A stretch of 64,000 nt of DNA, taken from contig NZ_UUIS01000075.1 in the NCBI RefSeq assembly GCF_900589395.1, forward strand, positions 62,001-126,000, in the 5' to 3' direction. Numbering within the stretch: position 1 is the first letter of the stretch; the number at the start of each line of letters is the position of its first letter. Below, one piece after another: positions 8,098-17,069 of this stretch. The notes under the pieces were generated by a model that had not been told where the DNA came from, did no database searches, and saw only the letters and a list, made by a program, of their open reading frames with translations. Both the position numbers and the translations under genes were made by a program. The stretch comes from Pseudomonas viridiflava. GTDB lineage: Bacteria; Pseudomonadota; Gammaproteobacteria; Pseudomonadales; Pseudomonadaceae.

Positions 8098-8724
8098 ATG
8101 AGCACTCATCTGCACCCTGAAACCGCGCTTTACCAGGCCACGATCCCGGCCGGCGAACCCTGGCTGACCGAAGTCAAGGCCGGCCAGACCCTGCGCATTC
8201 TGGACCTGGAAGGTAACCAGGCCATCGACACGCTGTTCTACAGCGCGGCCAACCCGAACGAACGCTATGACGTGCAGCGCACCCTGCGCCGGCAGAACAA
8301 CGTCTACCTCGGGGTGGGCAGCGTGCTGTATTCCAACCTCGGCCGGCCGTTGCTGACGATCATCGACGACCTGTGCGGTCGCCACGACACGTTGGGCGGC
8401 GCCTGTTCCCAGGAAAGCAACACCGTGCGTTATGCCCTGGACAAGCGCCACATGCACAGCTGCCGCGACAACTACCTGCGCGCCTGCTGCCATGACGGTC
8501 GACTGGGCAAGCGCGACGTCAGCCCGAACATCAACTTCTTCATGAACGTGCCCGTGACCCCTGAAGGCGGCCTGACATTCGAGGACGGCATCTCGGCAGC
8601 CGGCAAATACATCGACCTACGTGCCGAAATGGACGTGATCGTGCTGATTTCCAACTGTCCGCAACTGAACAACCCTTGCAATGGCTACAACCCCACACCT
8701 GCGCAGTTACTGGTATGGGCATGA
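8098..8724 (+). CDS. Carboxyguanidine deiminase subunit (UAAP2, DUF1989)
   Basis: The 208-residue partner of the preceding gene, from the urea amidolyase-associated protein 2 family. IPAGEPWLTEVKAGQTLRIL and LEGNQAIDTLFYSA match the DUF1989 fold, and the C-terminal ISNCPQLNNPCNGYNPTPAQ block is nearly invariant in the family. A strong RBS (GAGGAGG) precedes the ATG. With UAAP1 it should form the deiminase acting after the carboxylase encoded downstream. Its stop overlaps the ATG of a possible 32-codon frame at 8721. Confidence 0.9.
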   Translation: MSTHLHPETALYQATIPAGEPWLTEVKAGQTLRILDLEGNQAIDTLFYSAANPNERYDVQRTLRRQNNVYLGVGSVLYSNLGRPLLTIIDDLCGRHDTLGGACSQESNTVRYALDKRHMHSCRDNYLRACCHDGRLGKRDVSPNINFFMNVPVTPEGGLTFEDGISAAGKYIDLRAEMDVIVLISNCPQLNNPCNGYNPTPAQLLVWA

Positions 8725-8819
8725 AACCCTGGCTGTACACCCTGCGCGCCTGGCTGCTGAGCGTATGCCAAAGCCGTGCCGGTTACCGGTCGCCGGCCGG
8801 CAGCCCACACAAGCCGTAA
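8721..8819 (+). CDS. Possible small ORF coupled to the deiminase gene
   Basis: A 32-codon frame whose ATG overlaps the deiminase stop (ATGA). It begins MKPWLYTLRAWLLSVC and ends SPHKP before TAA at 8817-8819, two bases or so ahead of the guanidine-II riboswitch hairpins. The first half could be a short amphipathic or membrane helix. There is no independent RBS, so translation would depend on coupling. I do not recognise it; it may be a leader, a conserved microprotein or chance. Confidence 0.25.
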   Translation: MKPWLYTLRAWLLSVCQSRAGYRSPAGSPHKP

Positions 8820-8830
8820 GTGCTTTGCGG

Positions 8831-8877
8831 TCCGGGGACGGCCCGGGACCCATCCAACGACTGCGGGACGACCCGCA
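8831..8877 (+). ncRNA. Guanidine-II (mini-ykkC) riboswitch inside the operon
   Basis: Two GC-rich hairpins with the ACGR tetraloops that define this class. Hairpin 1 (8831-8848) is TCC-G-GGG, loop ACGG, CCC-G-GGA, with a single G-G mismatch. Hairpin 2 (8862-8877) is TGCGGG, loop ACGA, CCCGCA, perfectly paired. Both have GGG-ACGR-CCC at the tip, and 13 bases separate them, within the range known for the class. The carboxylase start is about 40 bases downstream, so it would tune that gene alone. Confidence 0.85.
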
Positions 8878-8918
8878 ACCCGGTCAGGGCAGCCAGTTGC
8901 CGCCCTTGGGGAATGCCG

Positions 8919-11900
8919 ATGTTTGACACCGTATTGATCGCCAACCGTGGCGCCATCGCCTGCCGCATCCTGCGCACCCTGCGCGAACTCGACGTCAAGG
9001 GCGTCGCGGTCTACTCAGAAGCCGATGTCGCCAGCCGCCACATCCTGGAGGCCGACCAGGCCCTGAGCCTGGGCGAGGGCGCCGCCGCCGGCACTTACCT
9101 GGCCGTGGACAAGATCCTCGCCGCCGCCAAAAGCAGTGGCGCACAGGCCATCCACCCAGGCTATGGCTTTTTGTCCGAGAACGCAGGCTTTGCCCTGGCG
9201 TGTGAAGCGGCCGGCATTGCCTTTGTCGGCCCGACGCCCGAACAACTGCGGCTGTTCGGCCTCAAGCACACCGCCCGGGCACTGGCGCGTGAGCAGGGTG
9301 TACCGCTGCTGGAAGGCACCGACCTGCTCGACAGCCTGACGCATGCCTTGCAGGCCGCCGAACAGGTCGGCTACCCGGTCATGCTCAAGAGCACCGCCGG
9401 CGGCGGCGGCATCGGCATGCGCGTGTGCCGTTCGGCCCAGGAACTGAGCGATGCCTTCGAGACGGTCAAGCGCCTGGGGCAGAACAACTTCAGTGATGCC
9501 GGCGTGTTCATCGAAAAATACATCGAGCGCGCCCGTCATCTGGAAGTGCAGGTATTCGGTGACGGTGCCGGGGAAGTGCTGGCGTTGGGGGTGCGTGATT
9601 GCTCGGTGCAGCGGCGCAACCAGAAAGTACTGGAAGAAACCCCGGCGCCCAACCTGCCCGACGGCATGGCCGAGGCCCTGTGTGCCGCAGCGGTGCAACT
9701 GGCCCGTGCGGTCAATTACCGCAGCGCCGGCACGGTCGAGTTCGTCTTCGACAGCGATGCCCGGCGCTTCTACTTTCTGGAAGTGAACACCCGCTTGCAG
9801 GTCGAGCATGGCGTCACCGAGCAGGTCTGGGGCGTCGACCTGGTGCGCTGGATGGTGCAACTGGCCGCCGGCGACCTGCCGCCGCTGCATGAATTGGCCG
9901 CCAACCTGCAACCCAACGGTCATGCCGTACAGGCCCGCTTGTACGCCGAAGACCCCGGCAAGGACTTTCAGCCAAGCCCTGGGCTGTTGACCTCCGTGCA
10001 TTTTCCGCAAGCCGATGGCCAGACGCTGCGCATCGACACCTGGGTCGAGGCCGGCTGCGAAATCGCGCCGTACTTCGACCCGATGATTGCCAAGGTCATC
10101 AGTTGGGCACCCGATCGCGAACAGGCGCGCCTGCAACTGCACCGCGCCCTGTGCGAGAGCCAACTGTATGGTGTGGAGACCAACCGTGACTACTTGCGCC
10201 AGATTCTGCTTGATGCCCCTTTTGCCAGCGGTCGGCCCTGGACCCGTTGCCTGGAAGGGCTGACCTATCAGGCCGCCACCTTCGAGGTGCTCAGCGGTGG
10301 CACCCAGACCAGCGTGCAGGATTATCCGGGGCGCCTGGGGTACTGGGCAGTGGGTGTGCCGCCTTCGGGACCCATGGACAGCCGTGCCCTGCGTTTGGGT
10401 AACCAGCTGCTGGGCAACGCCGAAGGCGGGGCCGGCCTTGAAATCACCATGAGCGGCCCGAGCCTGCGTTTCAACACCGAAGCGGTGCTGGCGGTGACCG
10501 GCGCCGTACTGCCGATCACTGTTGATGGCCAGGCTGTGGCGATGAACACCGTGCTGCGGGTCAAGGCCGGCGCCGTCGTGAACCTGGGCACTATTGGCGG
10601 TGCCGGGGCACGCAGTTACCTGTGTGTGCGCGGTGGCATCCAGGTGCCCGACTACCTGGGCAGCAAGAGCACCTTTACCCTTGGCCAGTTTGGCGGTCAT
10701 GGCGGTCGGGCCTTGCACGCCGGCGACGTGCTGCACCTGGCGCCGTTGCTCGACCAGTCGGCGGGCGCGGTGCTGGCCGAGCAGGCGCCGCTGCCGGCGC
10801 AGCGGCAGATTCGGGTGATCTATGGCCCGCATGGTGCCCCGGAATACTTCAGCGACGCCTATATCGACACCTTTTTTGCCACCGATTGGGAAGTGCACTT
10901 CAATTCCAGTCGCACCGGTGTGCGCCTGATCGGGCCCAAGCCGGAATGGGCACGGGCCGACGGCGGCGAGGCGGGCCTGCACCCCTCCAATATCCATGAC
11001 AACCCGTACGCCATCGGCTCGGTGGACTTCACCGGCGACATGCCGGTGATCCTTGGTCCTGACGGTCCGAGCCTGGGGGGGTTCGTGTGCCCGGTAACGG
11101 TGATCGAGGCCGACCTGTGGCAACTGGGGCAACTCAAGGCCGGTGACAAGGTGCGCTTCGTGCCCACCGATCTGGTGCACGCCCGCCGGCTCGCCACCGC
11201 ACCACTGTTGGACAAACCCGTGCTCGACCCGGCGGTGCCGGTGCGGCCATCGCCCATCGTCCTGGAGCTCGGCCGGGACGACACCCGGTTGCTGGCCCGC
11301 GTGGCCGGCGACACCCACCTGCTGCTGGAGATCGGTGCCGCCGAGCTGGACCTGGTGTTGCGTTTTCGTGGTCACGCCTTGATGCAGGCCCTGCAAGCCA
11401 AGGCGCCGGCAGGGGTAATCGACCTGACACCAGGTATTCGCTCGCTGCAGGTCCATTACCAGCCCGAGCAACTGCCTCTGGCACAGCTGCTGGACATCGT
11501 GGCCGGCGAATGGGACGCGGTGTGCGCCGCCAGCGACCTGCAAGTGCCGTCGCGCATCGTGCACCTGCCGTTGTCGTGGGACGATCCGGCCTGCCAACTG
11601 GCCATCGACAAATACATGACCACCGTGCGCAAGGACGCGCCGTGGTGCCCGAGCAACCTGGAATTCATCCGCCGCATGAACGACCTGGCAGACCTGGATG
11701 AAGTGCAGCGCACGGTGTTCGACGCCAGCTACCTGGTCATGGGCCTGGGCGATGTCTATCTCGGCGCGCCGGTGGCCACGCCGCTGGACCCGCGCCACCG
11801 GCTGGTGACCACCAAGTACAACCCGGCCCGCACCTGGACGGCGGAAAACTCGGTCGGCATTGGCGGCGCCTACATGTGCGTGTACGGCATGGAAGGCCCC

Positions 11901-12518
11901 GGCGGCTATCAGTTCGTGGGCCGGACCTTGCAGATGTGGAATCGCTACCGTGAGGTGGCGGCCTTCGAGGGCAAGCCCTGGCTGCTGCGTTTTTTCGACC
12001 AGATCCGTTTCTACCCGGTCAACGCCGATGAGCTGCTGCGTATTCGCCGTGATTTTCCGCTGGGCCGTTTCGAGCTGAACATCGAGCACAGCCAGCTGCG
12101 TCTGGCCGACTACCAGGCGTTTCTTGCTCGCGAGGCGCCTGGCATCGAGGCATTCAGGGCACAGCAACACACCGCCTTTGCCGCCGAGCGCCAGCGCTGG
12201 ATCGACAGCGGCCAGGCGCATTTCGACAGCGTCGAGGCCGTGGCCGAAGTCACCGAAGAAAGCCTTTTGCCGGCCCATCAACTGAGCGTCGAGAGCCCGA
12301 TTGCCGGCAACCTCTGGCAGGTTCAGGTCACGGTGGGCGAGCAGGTGCCAGCCGGTACGGCACTGGTGGTGCTGGAGTCGATGAAAATGGAAATCCCGGT
12401 GATTGCGCCCTGTGCCGGCATTGTGCGCGAGGTGCGAGTAGCGCCCGGTGCGGCGATTCGCGCAGGACAACGAGTGGTGGTGTTTGAACCGGTGACCACA
12501 ACAGGAGAAGACGCATGA
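8919..12518 (+). CDS. Guanidine/urea carboxylase (biotin-dependent)
   Basis: A 1199-residue multidomain enzyme that carboxylates guanidine (or urea) with bicarbonate and ATP. The N-terminal biotin carboxylase (residues 1-450) has LIANRGAIACRI, the glycine-rich ATP loop STAGGGGIGMR near residue 160, and EVNTRLQVEHGVTEQVWGVDLV. The carboxyltransferase domain (about 460-1110) is of the KipA/allophanate-hydrolase-like type (FEVLSGGTQTSVQDYPGR). The C-terminal biotin carrier domain has VLESMKMEIPV, biotinylated at about Lys1156. I chose ATG 8919 over 8913 because GGGGA at 8908-8912 then has a normal six-base spacing. Annotated elsewhere as urea carboxylase, but two guanidine riboswitches and the deiminase pair favour guanidine. 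Confidence 0.92.
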   Translation: MFDTVLIANRGAIACRILRTLRELDVKGVAVYSEADVASRHILEADQALSLGEGAAAGTYLAVDKILAAAKSSGAQAIHPGYGFLSENAGFALACEAAGIAFVGPTPEQLRLFGLKHTARALAREQGVPLLEGTDLLDSLTHALQAAEQVGYPVMLKSTAGGGGIGMRVCRSAQELSDAFETVKRLGQNNFSDAGVFIEKYIERARHLEVQVFGDGAGEVLALGVRDCSVQRRNQKVLEETPAPNLPDGMAEALCAAAVQLARAVNYRSAGTVEFVFDSDARRFYFLEVNTRLQVEHGVTEQVWGVDLVRWMVQLAAGDLPPLHELAANLQPNGHAVQARLYAEDPGKDFQPSPGLLTSVHFPQADGQTLRIDTWVEAGCEIAPYFDPMIAKVISWAPDREQARLQLHRALCESQLYGVETNRDYLRQILLDAPFASGRPWTRCLEGLTYQAATFEVLSGGTQTSVQDYPGRLGYWAVGVPPSGPMDSRALRLGNQLLGNAEGGAGLEITMSGPSLRFNTEAVLAVTGAVLPITVDGQAVAMNTVLRVKAGAVVNLGTIGGAGARSYLCVRGGIQVPDYLGSKSTFTLGQFGGHGGRALHAGDVLHLAPLLDQSAGAVLAEQAPLPAQRQIRVIYGPHGAPEYFSDAYIDTFFATDWEVHFNSSRTGVRLIGPKPEWARADGGEAGLHPSNIHDNPYAIGSVDFTGDMPVILGPDGPSLGGFVCPVTVIEADLWQLGQLKAGDKVRFVPTDLVHARRLATAPLLDKPVLDPAVPVRPSPIVLELGRDDTRLLARVAGDTHLLLEIGAAELDLVLRFRGHALMQALQAKAPAGVIDLTPGIRSLQVHYQPEQLPLAQLLDIVAGEWDAVCAASDLQVPSRIVHLPLSWDDPACQLAIDKYMTTVRKDAPWCPSNLEFIRRMNDLADLDEVQRTVFDASYLVMGLGDVYLGAPVATPLDPRHRLVTTKYNPARTWTAENSVGIGGAYMCVYGMEGPGGYQFVGRTLQMWNRYREVAAFEGKPWLLRFFDQIRFYPVNADELLRIRRDFPLGRFELNIEHSQLRLADYQAFLAREAPGIEAFRAQQHTAFAAERQRWIDSGQAHFDSVEAVAEVTEESLLPAHQLSVESPIAGNLWQVQVTVGEQVPAGTALVVLESMKMEIPVIAPCAGIVREVRVAPGAAIRAGQRVVVFEPVTTTGEDA

Positions 12519-14278
12519 ATGACAATCTGCAACTGGATGTACTGCGCGCCCGTTACCTCAGCGGCGAGTGCTCGCCCCGCACCTTGATTCTGACCCTGCG
12601 CGAACGGGCCGAAGCCCTGAACCCCGAGTTCAGGATGTTTATCCACCTGCTCAGCGTGCAGGAACTGGAGCCTTATCTGGCCGCCCTTGAGGCTGCCGAT
12701 CCGGACACATTGCCGTTGTACGGCGTGCCGTTTGCGATCAAGGACAATATCGACCTGGCCGGCATTCCCACCACGGCGGCGTGTCCGGCCTATGGCTATA
12801 CACCAGCGCACAGCGCCACCCTGGTCCGGAAACTGATTGATCTCGGGGCGGTGCCGCTGGGCAAGACCAACCTGGATCAGTTCGCCACCGGCCTCAATGG
12901 CACACGCTCGCCCTATGGTGCGTGCCGCAACAGCGTGCTGGCGGCGTATCCCTCGGGCGGCTCCAGTGCCGGCTCGCCCTTGACCGTGGCGCTGGGGTTG
13001 ACCAGCTTTGCCTTGGGCACCGACACCGCAGGCTCAGGCCGGGTGCCGGCGGCACTGAACAACCTGGTCGGGCTCAAGGCCAGCAAAGGGCTGTTCTCGA
13101 CCGCCGGCGTGGTGCCGGCCTGTCGTACCCTGGACTGCGTGACTACCTTTACCGCCACCGCGCACGAGGCCAGCAAGCTGCTGGCGCTGACCGCCGCCCT
13201 TGATTCCGAAGACGCCTACAGCCGTGCCAACCCGGCCTGGAACAGCGCGACCGCATTTGGTGATGTGCAGCCCTTCACCTTTGGCGTGCCGCGCCAGGAA
13301 GATCTGCAGTTCTTTGGTTGCAGCGAAGGGCCTGTATTGTTTGCCGCTGCCGTCGAGCGCTTGCAGGCGCTGGGTGGCCGGGCGGTCACGCTGGACCTGT
13401 CGCCGTTTCTGGAGGCGGCGCGCTTGCTGTATGAGGGACCCTGGGTGGCCGAGCGCTACAGCGTGGTCGGTGAACTGGCGCGCACGCAACCCGAGGCGGT
13501 GCTGCCCGTGATTCATGCCGTGCTGGCCAAGGGGGCTGAGGTCAGTGGGGTCGACACCTTCCGCGCCCAATACCGTTTGCAGGCCTTGAAAGCCGAATGC
13601 GACCGCCTGATGGTCGGGCTCGACTGCGTACTGACGCCGACCATCGGTCGCCCGGTGACCCTGGCGGAACTCGCCGAAGAACCGGTATTGCGTAACTCGG
13701 AGCTGGGTTACTACACCAACTTCATGAACCTGCTCGATTACGCGGCCGTCGCCGTGCCCAGTGCCACGATGGCCAACGGGCTACCCTGGGGCGTGACCTT
13801 GTTTGGCCGCGTCTTTACCGACCAGTACCTGCTCAGCCTGGGGCATGCCTTTCAGGCCGGCCAGGCCGTAGGACGTGCCGCCAGCCATGACCAGGTGCGC
13901 CTGGTGGTCTGTGGCGCGCACCTGGACGGCCTGGCACTCAATGGCCAGCTCAGGGCGCGTTGCGCGACCCTGGTCGAAGCCACGCGCAGCGCGCCGGCCT
14001 ATCGGCTGTACGCGCTGGCCGGCGGCCCGGTGCAGCGGCCCGGCATGGTCAGGGTGGCCGAGCAGGGCGTGGCGATTGCCGTCGAGGTCTGGCAGTTGCC
14101 CAGCGCCGAGCTGGGGTCGTTCCTGAACGGTATTCCAGCGCCGCTGGGGCTGGGCAAGGTCGAACTGGCCGATGGCCGCTGGGAAACCGGTTTTATCTGT
14201 GAAGGCTACGGGCTGGCGGGTGCCGAAGACATCAGCGCCTGGGGGGGCTGGCGCGCCTGGCTGGCATCGCGGGGCTGA
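12515..14278 (+). CDS. atzF: Allophanate hydrolase
   Basis: A 587-residue amidase-signature enzyme that splits allophanate to two ammonia and two CO2, the last step of guanidine (or urea) use. The catalytic Lys is in GVPFAIKDNIDLAG, and the Ser-cisSer-Lys triad region is YPSGGSSAGSPLTVALG followed by GTDTAGSGRVPAALNNLVGLK. The C-terminal 130 residues form the extra AtzF-type domain (VVCGAHLDGLALNGQL, YALAGGPVQRPGMVRV). The start overlaps the carboxylase stop (ATGA). No clear terminator follows; the phosphatase gene begins 80 bases later with its own leader. Confidence 0.93.
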   Translation: MNDNLQLDVLRARYLSGECSPRTLILTLRERAEALNPEFRMFIHLLSVQELEPYLAALEAADPDTLPLYGVPFAIKDNIDLAGIPTTAACPAYGYTPAHSATLVRKLIDLGAVPLGKTNLDQFATGLNGTRSPYGACRNSVLAAYPSGGSSAGSPLTVALGLTSFALGTDTAGSGRVPAALNNLVGLKASKGLFSTAGVVPACRTLDCVTTFTATAHEASKLLALTAALDSEDAYSRANPAWNSATAFGDVQPFTFGVPRQEDLQFFGCSEGPVLFAAAVERLQALGGRAVTLDLSPFLEAARLLYEGPWVAERYSVVGELARTQPEAVLPVIHAVLAKGAEVSGVDTFRAQYRLQALKAECDRLMVGLDCVLTPTIGRPVTLAELAEEPVLRNSELGYYTNFMNLLDYAAVAVPSATMANGLPWGVTLFGRVFTDQYLLSLGHAFQAGQAVGRAASHDQVRLVVCGAHLDGLALNGQLRARCATLVEATRSAPAYRLYALAGGPVQRPGMVRVAEQGVAIAVEVWQLPSAELGSFLNGIPAPLGLGKVELADGRWETGFICEGYGLAGAEDISAWGGWRAWLASRG

Positions 14279-14358
14279 CGCGGACAGCAGGTGCGGTATG
14301 ATCCGCGCCTGCACGTCACGCGCGCGCGTCCATCGCGCCCCAAGAACAGGAAACCCCG

Positions 14359-15150
14359 ATGACCCTGAGCAACGACACCTTGCAAGAGTACCTGGCCTTT
14401 GCCCACCGCCTGGCGGACGCCTCGGGCACGGCCATCCAGCCTTATTTCCGGGCGCAGATGACCGTGGAAGACAAGGGCGGCGCGTATTTCGACCCGGTCA
14501 CCGTGGCCGACAAGGCCGCCGAGCGGGTGATGCGCGAGCAGATTCTGGCGCAGTACCCCGAGGACGGCATCCTGGGTGAGGAGGAAGAGGACGTCGCCGG
14601 CCGCAGCGGCCTGACCTGGGTGCTGGACCCCATCGACGGCACGCGTGCCTTCATCACCGGCCTGCCGTTGTGGGGCACGCTGATCGCCCTCAACGACGGC
14701 CAGCGGCCGGTGCTGGGCCTGATGAACCAGCCGTTTACCGGCGAGCGCTATATCGGTACCCCCGAAGGCGCCTGGTGTAACGGTGTGCCGTTGAAAACCC
14801 GTCGCTGCGACAGCCTGTCCTCGGCCATTCTGATGGCCACCACGCCTGACATGTTCACCGAGCCCGGTCAGCGCGAAGCCTTTGATCGCGTGGCCAGCCA
14901 GACCCGCCTGATGCGCTGGGGCGGCGACTGCTATGCCTACTGCATGCTGGCGTCGGGCTTTGTCGATGTGATTGTCGAAGCCAGTCTCAAGCCGTATGAC
15001 GTTCAGGCCCTGATTCCGATCATCGAAGGCGCCGGCGGGGTGATGACCGCCTGGGACGGCAGCTCCGCGCAGCATGGCGGGGCCATCGTGGCGTGTGGCG
15101 ACCCGCAACTGCATGCGCAGGTGATCGAGTGGTTGAAGCAGGCCGGTTAA
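14359..15150 (+). CDS. hisN: Inositol-monophosphatase family phosphatase, HisN-like (histidinol-phosphatase)
   Basis: A 263-residue metal-dependent phosphatase of the IMPase superfamily. Metal and phosphate ligands are GEEEED (near residue 74), DPIDGTRAFITG (near 93) and WGGDCYAY with PYDVQALIPIIEGAGG near the C-terminus. The length and the latter two blocks match the HisN-type histidinol-phosphate phosphatases annotated in Pseudomonas, but activity on another small phosphate ester cannot be excluded. An 80-base gap from atzF and a separate RBS (AACAGGAAA) suggest it may be independent of the guanidine operon. Confidence 0.8.
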   Translation: MTLSNDTLQEYLAFAHRLADASGTAIQPYFRAQMTVEDKGGAYFDPVTVADKAAERVMREQILAQYPEDGILGEEEEDVAGRSGLTWVLDPIDGTRAFITGLPLWGTLIALNDGQRPVLGLMNQPFTGERYIGTPEGAWCNGVPLKTRRCDSLSSAILMATTPDMFTEPGQREAFDRVASQTRLMRWGGDCYAYCMLASGFVDVIVEASLKPYDVQALIPIIEGAGGVMTAWDGSSAQHGGAIVACGDPQLHAQVIEWLKQAG

Positions 15151-15158
15151 GGAAACGG

Positions 15159-15617
15159 CTAGCGCTTGTCAGGCGTTGACCGGTCATGCGGGGCAATGTC
15201 GGTTGGCGAAACGGCGCAGTGCTCATCCTGACAGCGGGTACTGCCGTCAGGATGAGGCAGCCAGGTCAAATGCGGGCGCCAGCGGCAGAAAAGCCGGTAG
15301 CCGAGGTCCAGCAGCGGCCGGGTCAGGCGCCACGACAACGGGGCTGCCCAGGCCCCCAGGCCCGCTGCCCGCCAACTCCAGAGCGTGGCGTCCAGGCCGG
15401 TGACCCAGGTGCCATCGTCAAACCTGGCATGCAGCAAGGACGCCATCTGCGCACGCGTGAATCCGACCGGGCCGGCATCGAACGCTTCAGCACTGATGTC
15501 CACGAACTGAAGGCGATCGGGCACGGCTCGCGCACGCAAAAGCTTGATTTCGCGGGCGCACAACGGGCATTCACCGTCGAAGAAGAGGGTCAGCGGCCAA
15601 TGAGGTTTCTTGTACAT
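15159..15617 (-). CDS. DCC-family thiol-disulfide oxidoreductase-like protein (DUF393)
   Basis: A 152-residue protein carrying the DCC signature LTLFFDGECPLCAREIKLL at its N-terminus, a thioredoxin-like Cys-X2-Cys motif. WSWRAAGLGAWAAPLSWRLT and DLGYRLFCRWR fit the rest of the family, and extra cysteines lie near the C-terminus (TRCQDEHCAV). I chose ATG at 15617, preceded by AAAGG with good spacing; the longer frame upstream overlaps the divergent lipoprotein gene. Function is not established for the family beyond the redox motif. It is convergent with hisN, with eight bases between the stops. Confidence 0.8.
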   Translation of the reverse strand: MYKKPHWPLTLFFDGECPLCAREIKLLRARAVPDRLQFVDISAEAFDAGPVGFTRAQMASLLHARFDDGTWVTGLDATLWSWRAAGLGAWAAPLSWRLTRPLLDLGYRLFCRWRPHLTWLPHPDGSTRCQDEHCAVSPTDIAPHDRSTPDKR

Positions 15618-15795
15618 CAGCTGTGCCTTTGTATAGGTTTTCGACACGGTAGGCGCAAATGTCCGGGCCTGCAACCGGCGATTGGCTGTGCCAGCGGCTG
15701 GCCCCGGCAGGGAAGGTTTCACACGTGCCAGCCATGCAGGTAGACTGCCGCCCGCCCGATAATTGGATCCGGGCGTTATTGCATGGAGTTTTATC

Positions 15796-16131
15796 GTGAA
15801 GTTTTTGAGCAAAGCCGTTGTGGTTGCAGCCTGTGGTCTGGTCCTGGCGGGTTGCACCGGCACCCCCATGAAGACTGAGCATTACGACAGCAGCGAGTAC
15901 ACCGTCATCGGCCACAGTGAGGCGAGTGCAACAGGCCTGATGCTGTTCAACCTGATTCCTATCCAGCAGAACTCCCGGTTTGTACGCGCGCAGAATGCTG
16001 CGATCAAAGCCAAGGGTGGCGATGCACTGATCAATACCCAGGTGCAGGAAAAGTGGTTCTGGGCATGGGTCCTCAACGGCTATACCACGACCGTTTCCGG
16101 TGACGTGATCAAGTTGAACACCCCCAGGTAA
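15796..16131 (+). CDS. Small putative lipoprotein
   Basis: A 111-residue protein starting at GTG 15796 (GGAG seven bases upstream) with a lipoprotein signal, MKFLSKAVVVAACGLVLAGC, so Cys20 should be acylated. The mature part has alternating polar and hydrophobic stretches (SEYTVIGHSEASATGLMLFN, GGDALINTQVQEKWFWAW), which suggests a small beta domain in the envelope. I do not recognise a characterised family. A longer in-frame ATG at 15763 would bury the signal sequence and is not preferred. Confidence 0.75.
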   Translation: MKFLSKAVVVAACGLVLAGCTGTPMKTEHYDSSEYTVIGHSEASATGLMLFNLIPIQQNSRFVRAQNAAIKAKGGDALINTQVQEKWFWAWVLNGYTTTVSGDVIKLNTPR

Positions 16132-16371
16132 CTCCAGTGTGCGGCGGCGCAGCAGGTGGCAGCGATCGCCGCTGCCACTGCGGTGTCCCTGCGCGCCAGG
16201 TGTCACCCGTTGCAAGGCAACCCTCGCCCGTGTGGCGGGGGCGCGCCCCTTGGCAAAACGCTGGGCGACAAATCCCCACCGTCCGTCTAATCGCGCTAAT
16301 GGCATATTGCCTTGATGATAGCTCAATGACATATTCGCACCACCTTTAAACCCATCCCCAATGTGAGCCGC

Positions 16372-17043
16372 ATGACCCCCCTCAAGTCACTTCTGGCAGC
16401 CTGTGTGCTGATCAGCGGGTGCAATGGAATGTCCACCGCGTATGTAAAGGATCCTGTTCAAGACCAAGCGTTTCTCGTTCATGCCGGAGGTCCTCTGGCG
16501 TTACTGATGATGGCCAGCGCCGTGCAGTGGAACGATGAATACGCCGTGACGGTCAAGCATCTTCCCTATGTACCGGGAGCGGTTTTCCAAGGGCGAGGCG
16601 ATGTGCAGTTCTTCCGCCACAAGGCCGACCAGCGCGCGCCGATGTGGCGCCAGTACCGCCCGGGCGAAACGCTCACGGCCGTCGGCTACAACGCCATGTA
16701 CATGAAAAGCCAGGGCCAGGGCCGTGCCTTGAGCGCCATGGTGCGCCTGGACGCCAAGGATGGGGGCGTGATGTACGGCACCCACGATGGCCCGACCGTA
16801 CAAGGCATGTCCGGGGGGCCGGTGTATGCCGCCGATGGCACCGTGGTCGGCATCAACGTCGCTTACCTGGAGCAGGACGACCTGCAAAAGCTCAAGCGTG
16901 CCGACCTGCCGGTGCAGGAACAGGTCAGCATCTTCCTGCCGTACGCCGAAATCAGCCGTGAATGGCAGCGCTATTCCAGCCAGCAGGTCAAGGGCCGGCC
17001 GGTCCCGGCACCCGTCGGTGTGTCAGTCGCTACGATGCAGTGA
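16372..17043 (+). CDS. Trypsin-like serine protease-fold lipoprotein
   Basis: About 223 residues. A lipobox (LISGC, Cys17 from ATG 16372) predicts a lipid-anchored envelope protein. The chymotrypsin-like fold is suggested by VTVKHLPYV, with a candidate catalytic His63, and by GMSGGPVYAADGTVVGINVAY, which is the Gly-X-Ser-Gly-Gly block with candidate nucleophile Ser147. The Asp of the triad is not obvious. An in-frame GTG at 16363 is an alternative start; neither has a strong RBS. The gene converges on the adhesin export operon, 26 bases away. The substrate is unknown. Confidence 0.7.
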   Translation: MTPLKSLLAACVLISGCNGMSTAYVKDPVQDQAFLVHAGGPLALLMMASAVQWNDEYAVTVKHLPYVPGAVFQGRGDVQFFRHKADQRAPMWRQYRPGETLTAVGYNAMYMKSQGQGRALSAMVRLDAKDGGVMYGTHDGPTVQGMSGGPVYAADGTVVGINVAYLEQDDLQKLKRADLPVQEQVSIFLPYAEISREWQRYSSQQVKGRPVPAPVGVSVATMQ

Positions 17044-17069
17044 CAGGCGTGCAGCACTGACCGCAGCCA

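Noticed and set aside
9015..12470. A 1151-codon minus-strand frame opposite the carboxylase
   Set aside because: The plus strand encodes clear biotin carboxylase, carboxyltransferase and biotin carrier domains. The antisense frame is His/Gln/Arg-rich with no motif.
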